The translations under genes and the position numbers were made by a program. Positions 5,761-8,928 of a stretch of 8,928 nt of DNA are shown here, one piece after another; positions within the stretch are counted from its first letter, which is position 1, and each line of letters starts with the position of its first letter. A model generated the notes under the pieces. The model saw only the letters and a program-made list of their open reading frames with translations. It did no database searches and was not told the DNA's origin. The DNA comes from Candidatus Uhrbacteria bacterium (GTDB lineage Bacteria; Patescibacteriota; Patescibacteriia; UBA9934; GWF2-40-263): contig JABITQ010000047.1 in assembly GCA_018700535.1 (NCBI GenBank), positions 1-8,928 of the forward strand, in the 5' to 3' direction.

Positions 5761-6738
5761 ATGAACAATACAAGAAGACAGCATGTTGTATCCGACTTAC
5801 ATCTGCGTCAATGGGCAAATGAAGATGGACAAGTTTGGGCTTTGGACCTGAATACCAGCAAATTATTTTGTACAAACACAAAAAATATCTGCGTGAGACG
5901 GGATTACCATGAATTTGAAGCAGATATTGAGCTGCCGTATTCAATTGAAGAAGTGTTAGCTGAAGAAATAGAAGGACCAGCAGCGAAGCCTATGTTGGGA
6001 TTAGCAGATGGACTTTTAGACCCATTGACTCCAGAAGATATTGATAATCTCTGTGTATACTTTGGATATTTGGCTAGCAGAACCCCATTCACGCATCAGA
6101 AGATGAACAAATTAGCAATAAAATTGCATCAAAAAAATGCACTTGAGACTCTTGATGATCCAGTAAAACTAAGAAAGTTTCGTGTTGAGTGGAAAAAGAA
6201 GTATCCAAATAAAGATTTTCCTACAATTCAAAAACTCAATGAAGCTGTCACGGGCGACTCGATTACATGGAAGGTTATGAACAATGATCACAATCTATCT
6301 ATGATGATGGTTGTTGGAAATCTAATGGGAAAAGAATTTTGGAAAAGAAAATGGACCTTAATACAAGCACCAAAAAATCGTCAGTTTATTTGCACAGATA
6401 ATCCCCTTGTTACTATTTCTGGCATGTCTTCCAAGGGAATTAGAACAGAAACAATAATCCCAATTGGCCCACAAGCATGCCTGCTACTGGAGAAAGGTTT
6501 TAATTTTAATGGGATTACAATCAAAACAGCAAATCCAAAGGTTGTACGAGAAATAAATAAAAGACTTTCTTTACACGCTGACAGGAATTTAATCAGTGCA
6601 AGCGAACGACTGCTAAACAGAATGAAAAAAGTTCGCCAATCGAACAAAAAATTTCTTAAGATACTCAAAGAAGCTACGCCTGGAGATGCACCCTTTAGAC
6701 AGGCGCCTTTTGAAAATTTATCAGATCTATTGGGCTGA
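5761..6738 (+). CDS. DUF4238-family-like protein, second gene of the operon
   Basis: A 325-residue cytoplasmic protein without membrane spans. Its landmarks resemble DUF4238: an N-terminal RQHVVSDLHLRQWANEDGQVWALD (6-29, compare the family's HHYxPxxYLRxF...G.LWVYD), SRTPF in a central helix (106-110), FICTDNPLV (209-217, compare the family's SDNPVV) and PIGPQACLLL (234-243). DUF4238 has no function I can state with confidence. The start ATG is 1 nt after the upstream stop, with only a weak AAAG before it, so translation probably depends on ribosomes finishing the first gene. Close coupling to a putative HEPN RNase suggests a partner role (antitoxin, sensor or second effector), which is inference. 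The gene is AT-rich and followed by a clear terminator, which closes the operon. Confidence 0.8.
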   Translation: MNNTRRQHVVSDLHLRQWANEDGQVWALDLNTSKLFCTNTKNICVRRDYHEFEADIELPYSIEEVLAEEIEGPAAKPMLGLADGLLDPLTPEDIDNLCVYFGYLASRTPFTHQKMNKLAIKLHQKNALETLDDPVKLRKFRVEWKKKYPNKDFPTIQKLNEAVTGDSITWKVMNNDHNLSMMMVVGNLMGKEFWKRKWTLIQAPKNRQFICTDNPLVTISGMSSKGIRTETIIPIGPQACLLLEKGFNFNGITIKTANPKVVREINKRLSLHADRNLISASERLLNRMKKVRQSNKKFLKILKEATPGDAPFRQAPFENLSDLLG

Positions 6739-6821
6739 TGGATAGCGATACGCATCTCCGTCTATTTGCCCAAATGTTGTTTTCAATTTGTGAGCTGCGA
6801 TAAAATACTACATTCAAACAA

Positions 6822-6851
6822 AAAACGAAGGTCATCACAGACCTTCGTTTT
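6822..6851. terminator. Bidirectional terminator between convergent genes
   Basis: AAAACGAAGGTC (6822-6833) pairs perfectly with GACCTTCGTTTT (6840-6851) around the loop ATCACA. T runs follow on both strands, and the hairpin lies between the operon stop at 6738 and the convergent gene ending at 6873. The 83 bases from 6739 to 6821 hold no gene; a weak promoter-like pair there is noted under rejected items. Confidence 0.9.
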
Positions 6852-6872
6852 AATTTCCAATCTACCAACCCT

Positions 6873-7625
6873 CTACTGCACCAACTGAAACGTCTGTGCC
6901 ACCGCATCACCCACATCAAGCAATTCCATAGCACCCTCTGACCAAACAGTTCTTACGGTCACTACATAAACCAACTCACCACCATTCACGAAGTACTTTC
7001 TGATTACCGGTGGCTGTCCTTCAAGCCAACAATTCTTCTCGCAAATTAATTCATGCGCGACCGCAGTAAGCCCATTTAAATTTACATCTTCGTGACTCAC
7101 AGAAATATCATCGAGTGTAATTTCGTTGTACGGAGCGTTCGCGTTTATCCTCATGCTATCAACCAAATCTTGCGGCGTTGCAAGTGCATACCCGCGCTCA
7201 GCAACCACCTCTTCAAACGTTAACCCACCAGCTTCTACATCCTCAATTATCACCGTCACAACATTCGGGTCTCCGTAAACTCCCTCAGCTTCACCACTAG
7301 AAACAACCCCGTACAAGTACGACCCTGCATTTAATCGATCAATACTTGCAGGCTCCACAACCCAACTCTCAGGAACATTCAAAATAAATCCATCTCCCAC
7401 AACAATCTCCAAATTACTCTCATCACGCACAATGCGCGCAATCTCTTCTACAACCTCTTCTTCTGCAATTTCCTCAACCTCCACATCATCTACATCCCCA
7501 TCCTCCAACACCTCTTTAATATAATCATTAGGCGAGCTCCCCGGCTGGTACTCAGCAACAAAATACACCCCAGCCCCAACAGCAAGGATAAGCACGATGG
7601 TCATGGCTACATGTTGAAATTTCAT
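6873..7625 (-). CDS. Membrane-anchored extracytoplasmic protein, function unknown
   Basis: A 250-residue protein. Residues about 6-24 (VAMTIVLILAVGAGVYFVA) form one N-terminal membrane anchor. A strongly acidic linker follows (about 36-68, rich in Glu, Asp and Val). From about residue 72, a folded domain opens with VVGDGFILNVPESWVVEP. That pattern resembles the start of PsbP/DcrB-like or DUF1795-like domains, which read '..F.i.yP.gW.v..', but the match is too short to assign a family. Two cysteines (in ICEKNCW) lie five residues apart and could form a disulfide outside the cytoplasm. The C-terminal half reads KYFVNGGELVYVVTVRT...AVAQTFQLVQ, typical of these small beta-rich surface domains. 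The gene stands alone, ends at a shared bidirectional terminator, and starts 8 nt after a -10-like TAAACT without a Shine-Dalgarno site. Confidence 0.85.
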   Translation of the reverse strand: MKFQHVAMTIVLILAVGAGVYFVAEYQPGSSPNDYIKEVLEDGDVDDVEVEEIAEEEVVEEIARIVRDESNLEIVVGDGFILNVPESWVVEPASIDRLNAGSYLYGVVSSGEAEGVYGDPNVVTVIIEDVEAGGLTFEEVVAERGYALATPQDLVDSMRINANAPYNEITLDDISVSHEDVNLNGLTAVAHELICEKNCWLEGQPPVIRKYFVNGGELVYVVTVRTVWSEGAMELLDVGDAVAQTFQLVQ

Positions 7626-7633
7626 ATGGCTAG

Positions 7634-7642
7634 AGTTTACCA
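7634..7642 (-). promoter_or_regulatory. Extended -10 promoter, predicted leaderless
   Basis: TGGTAAACT on the minus strand (7642-7634) combines an extended -10 TGn with TAAACT, the same hexamer as at polA. CTAGCCAT (8 nt) separates it from the ATG at 7625. The -35 is weak, as expected when an extended -10 is present. There is no Shine-Dalgarno site. Confidence 0.6.
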
Positions 7643-7670
7643 GTGAGGGGGTAAAGAGGAAAATTTATTC

Positions 7671-7721
7671 AAAACAAAAACCTCGCCAGCCGACAAGGTG
7701 AACCCTTGTTGTGACGAGGTT
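7671..7721 (-). terminator. Terminator of the small acidic-protein gene
   Basis: Read on the minus strand, AACCTCG (7721-7715) pairs with CGAGGTT (7685-7679), and inside it ACAAGG pairs with CCTTGT (7709-7704 with 7698-7693). A U-rich tail, TTTTTGTTTT, follows. It lies 14 nt after the stop of the gene ending at 7735. Confidence 0.85.
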
Positions 7722-7734
7722 GGGTGCTAGGCGC

Positions 7735-8097
7735 TTAGACGTCGCGGAAGACCTGAGGAGTGACATAGCGGAAGACTCTGCCCTCTTCCTCAGAATCCTC
7801 GGACTCTGATCGTAACCTCATGGCTGCTTCAAGCTCAGCTGGAGTCAGTTCGCGAGATGAGACGATCGCGTCCATAGAGTGCGCTGTGCAAGTATCGACC
7901 GATGGGCAATTCTTGCCGTCGAAGACTTTCTGAATTCCGCTGTTCACCATCCCTAAAATGTCATCGGGGTCAGCTGACGGACTGTATGGATAAACAACGA
8001 ACTTGAACGTTCCCGGGTCATCCTTGAACTGGTCATCGTCAGGACCAAGACCATCAAGACAAACACCGACGGGCACCGTTTTATTATCGGGAACCAT
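7735..8097 (-). CDS. Small acidic protein of unknown function
   Basis: A 120-residue soluble protein not recognised as any family. It has no signal peptide or membrane span, is Asp/Glu-rich (for example ESEDSEEEG near the C-terminus), and contains three cysteines (C13, C64, C70), the last two in NCPSVDTC. The C-terminal part, RELTPAELEAAMRLRSE, should form an amphipathic helix. The ATG is supported by AGGAG ending 6 nt upstream and by a good promoter about 30 nt before that. It has its own terminator and is divergent from the 123-residue gene starting at 8289, with which it shares a 191-nt intergenic region. Codon choice is more GC-leaning than in the HEPN/DUF4238 operon. Reality as a gene is well supported by its complete expression signals; function is unknown. 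Confidence 0.8.
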   Translation of the reverse strand: MVPDNKTVPVGVCLDGLGPDDDQFKDDPGTFKFVVYPYSPSADPDDILGMVNSGIQKVFDGKNCPSVDTCTAHSMDAIVSSRELTPAELEAAMRLRSESEDSEEEGRVFRYVTPQVFRDV

Positions 8098-8103
8098 TTG
8101 AAA

Positions 8104-8108
8104 CTCCT
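8104..8108 (-). promoter_or_regulatory. Ribosome binding site of the small acidic-protein gene
   Basis: AGGAG on the minus strand with a 6-nt spacer (TTTCAA) to the ATG at 8097. It contrasts with the genes in this window that lack any Shine-Dalgarno site. Confidence 0.8.
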
Positions 8109-8131
8109 GTTTCTCTTTGTGTGATCATGAC

Positions 8132-8159
8132 ATTAGACGAGGGGCCAAGCTATTGTCAA
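8132..8159 (-). promoter_or_regulatory. Sigma70-type promoter of the small acidic-protein gene
   Basis: A perfect TTGACA (8159-8154), a 16-nt spacer and TCTAAT (8137-8132, five of six matches). Predicted start is near 8125, giving a leader of about 28 nt. A near-palindrome, TGTGATCATGACA (8120-8132), covers the predicted start and could be an operator. Confidence 0.7.
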
Positions 8160-8275
8160 TAATTAAACACTGTAGGGAGATAGAGAAGTAGACACATGAA
8201 TAAATGTATGATTCAGTAGCTTTCAAGTTCTATCCAATTGCAGGTCTTGTGCTGAAGAGCAACTCCAATCAAAGC

Positions 8276-8281
8276 AAGGAG
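8276..8281 (+). promoter_or_regulatory. Strong ribosome binding site of the 123-residue gene
   Basis: AAGGAG with a 7-nt spacer (CATTAAA) to the ATG at 8289. The promoter for this gene is not clear; TATGAT (8207-8212) is a possible -10 but lacks a good -35. Confidence 0.8.
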
Positions 8282-8288
8282 CATTAAA

Positions 8289-8660
8289 ATGACAGAACAA
8301 GCGAACGTGTCAGATGAGCAAAGCAACACAGAAAGCAGCAACGACTTCAGGATGCCATCAATAGCCGGACTCAAAAGAATGTTCTTTGAAGGTCAGAGTT
8401 TTAGAGTGAGGCTCGCTGGATCAGATGTAGACGAGATGCAAACATTGTTTTGTTTCATCAAGTCGATAGAGCGGATCAATGATAGGGATCTGCGTTTTCA
8501 CCTAGATATGCATGCCCGAGGAGTGACTGAACGCACACGCTTGAGGTGTCGTCGTGCGCACTTTGATTATTTCGACCGATTAAGCACCTGGGCATATATT
8601 GAAGCTGAGGAATACTCTACAGGTGATCTTCTCCATTTTAGAAATCCTGACGGTCTGTAA
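8289..8660 (+). CDS. Small protein of unknown function
   Basis: A 123-residue soluble protein not recognised as any family. The first 20 residues are polar and probably disordered (rich in Glu, Ser, Asn and Gln). A compact domain follows from about residue 24 (PSIAGLKRMFFEGQSFRVRLAG), with alternating hydrophobic residues suggesting beta strands and a charged stretch, RLRCRRAHFDYFDR, near residues 83-96. The pattern of a small beta-barrel-like fold with basic strands could suit nucleic-acid or protein binding, but no motif supports a call. The ATG is set by a strong AAGGAG, and the gene ends 24 nt before a strong terminator. It is divergent from the small acidic gene and may share regulation through the intergenic region at 8098-8288. 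Confidence 0.8.
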   Translation: MTEQANVSDEQSNTESSNDFRMPSIAGLKRMFFEGQSFRVRLAGSDVDEMQTLFCFIKSIERINDRDLRFHLDMHARGVTERTRLRCRRAHFDYFDRLSTWAYIEAEEYSTGDLLHFRNPDGL

Positions 8661-8684
8661 TTTTACATATACGGACCACCACGC

Positions 8685-8720
8685 AAAAGCCGCCCTCGAG
8701 CAACGTCGAGAGCGGCTTTT
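8685..8720. terminator. Strong terminator after the 123-residue gene
   Basis: AAAAGCCGC (8685-8693) pairs with GCGGCTTTT (8712-8720), and CTCGA (8695-8699) pairs with TCGAG (8706-8710) inside. One C/A mismatch separates the two helices, and the loop is GCAACG. A and T runs on either side make it symmetric, so it may also stop transcripts coming from tRNA-Arg on the other strand. Confidence 0.88.
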
Positions 8721-8723
8721 AGA

Positions 8724-8748
8724 TTTAGAACACTCCTGCTCTATCCAG
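8724..8748 (-). repeat. 25-bp direct copy of part of tRNA-Arg
   Basis: Bases 8724-8748 are identical to 8877-8901, the D-loop-to-anticodon-loop segment of tRNA-Arg, in the same orientation and 153 bp away. On the tRNA strand the segment begins CTGGATAGAGCAGG and ends in the anticodon loop at TTCTAAA. Sequence on both sides of the copy is unrelated to the tRNA, so this is a partial copy, not a broken second gene. Confidence 0.9.
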
Positions 8749-8749
8749 C

Positions 8750-8813
8750 CCCGACGCTCGGTAGAGTTTATCCGAGGTCGGGGTCCCGACCCCAACTCTG
8801 ATTGGGCGTCGGG
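8750..8813. repeat. Long interrupted inverted repeat next to tRNA-Arg
   Basis: Three nested helices: CCCGACGC/GCGTCGGG (8750-8757 with 8806-8813), AGAGTT/AACTCT (8763-8768 with 8794-8799) and GGTCGGG/CCCGACC (8776-8782 with 8785-8791). The order and spacing allow one long hairpin on either strand. There is no T tract and no open frame of interest. It lies between the tRNA-Arg copy and the tRNA gene. Confidence 0.75.
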
Positions 8814-8839
8814 ATTGAGCTGGAAATTTATACATTACA

Positions 8840-8916
8840 TGGTGGCCCGAGCAGGACTTGAACCTGCAACCTTGAGTTTAGAACACTCCTGCTCTATCCA
8901 GTTGAGCTATCGAGCC
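8840..8916 (-). tRNA. tRNA-Arg (anticodon TCT), CCA encoded
   Basis: Minus-strand cloverleaf: acceptor GGCTCGA/TCGGGCC with one T-G pair, D arm GCTC-AACTGGATA-GAGC, anticodon stem GGAGT/ACTCA with loop GTTCTAA (anticodon TCT), T arm GCAGG-TTCAAGT-CCTGC, discriminator A at 8843 and CCA at 8842-8840. The outermost anticodon-stem pair is a G/A mismatch. The 5' leader and 3' trailer can extend the acceptor stem (ATTACAT with ATGTAAT). It should read AGA codons. Confidence 0.93.
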
Positions 8917-8928
8917 AACATGTAATAA

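Noticed and set aside
6777..6806. TTGTTT with an 18-nt spacer and TAAAAT after the DUF4238-like gene
   Set aside because: A transcript would reach the terminator at 6822 within about 10-40 nt and there is no gene to serve; probably chance in AT-rich DNA.
8229..8240. TCTATCCAATTG, resembling part of tRNA-Arg (TCTATCCAGTTG)
   Set aside because: Only 12 bases with one mismatch and no similarity beyond; not comparable to the exact 25-bp copy at 8724.
8599..8925. Plus-strand frame of 108 codons over the 3' end of the 123-residue gene and tRNA-Arg
   Set aside because: It runs through a terminator, an inverted repeat and a tRNA. Its repeated LEHSCSIQ comes from the duplicated tRNA segment, not from a protein repeat.

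Overview
The window looks like a bacterial chromosome segment of moderate GC with short intergenic gaps. The organism cannot be fixed from sequence alone. A candidate-phylum (Patescibacteria-like) genome would fit the DNA polymerase I with an apparently dead proofreading domain, the several small orphan membrane or exported proteins, and the lack of a Shine-Dalgarno site on most core-type genes. This is inference only.

Layout, left to right. (1) Bases 1-2108, minus strand: polA, cut by the window edge inside the polymerase domain. (2) Bases 2183-3304, minus strand: a self-contained unit with a textbook promoter, a Shine-Dalgarno site, a TTG start, an exported protein of unknown family with strongly G/C-ending codons, and a strong terminator. 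(3) Bases 3412-4538, plus strand: a membrane-anchored DipZ/TlpA-like thioredoxin-fold protein. (4) Bases 4524-4835: tRNA-His(GTG), followed by unusual palindromic DNA. The tRNA 3' end, including CCA, forms one arm of a perfect 28-bp inverted repeat, and 15 bp of the tRNA 3' end recur as a direct repeat 191 bp downstream. (5) Bases 4933-6851, plus strand: an AT-rich two-gene operon. The first protein has an RNLLTH motif of HEPN-RNase type and the second resembles the DUF4238 family. It lies beside a tRNA with repeated ends, so it is a candidate defence or toxin-type module. (6) Bases 6873-7642, minus strand: a membrane-anchored protein with an acidic linker and an extracytoplasmic domain. (7) Bases 7677-8720: two divergent small orphan genes with good Shine-Dalgarno sites and strong terminators. 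(8) Bases 8724-8916: tRNA-Arg(TCT) on the minus strand, followed by a structured inverted repeat and a 25-bp direct copy of the tRNA D-loop-to-anticodon segment.

Two themes cut across these genes. First, four transcription units (polA, the redoxin, the HEPN/DUF4238 operon and the acidic-linker membrane protein) each have a -10-like hexamer (TAAACT, TATACT, TATAGT, TAAACT) ending exactly 8 nt before the ATG and no Shine-Dalgarno site. This predicts leaderless or near-leaderless mRNAs. The three orphan genes instead have good Shine-Dalgarno sites, and two of them have perfect TTGACA boxes. The window therefore contains two different initiation designs, which may separate core genes from acquired or differently regulated ones. 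Second, both tRNA genes are followed by a partial direct copy of themselves 150-190 bp downstream, with palindromic DNA in between. This could be integration scarring or a small tRNA-associated element.
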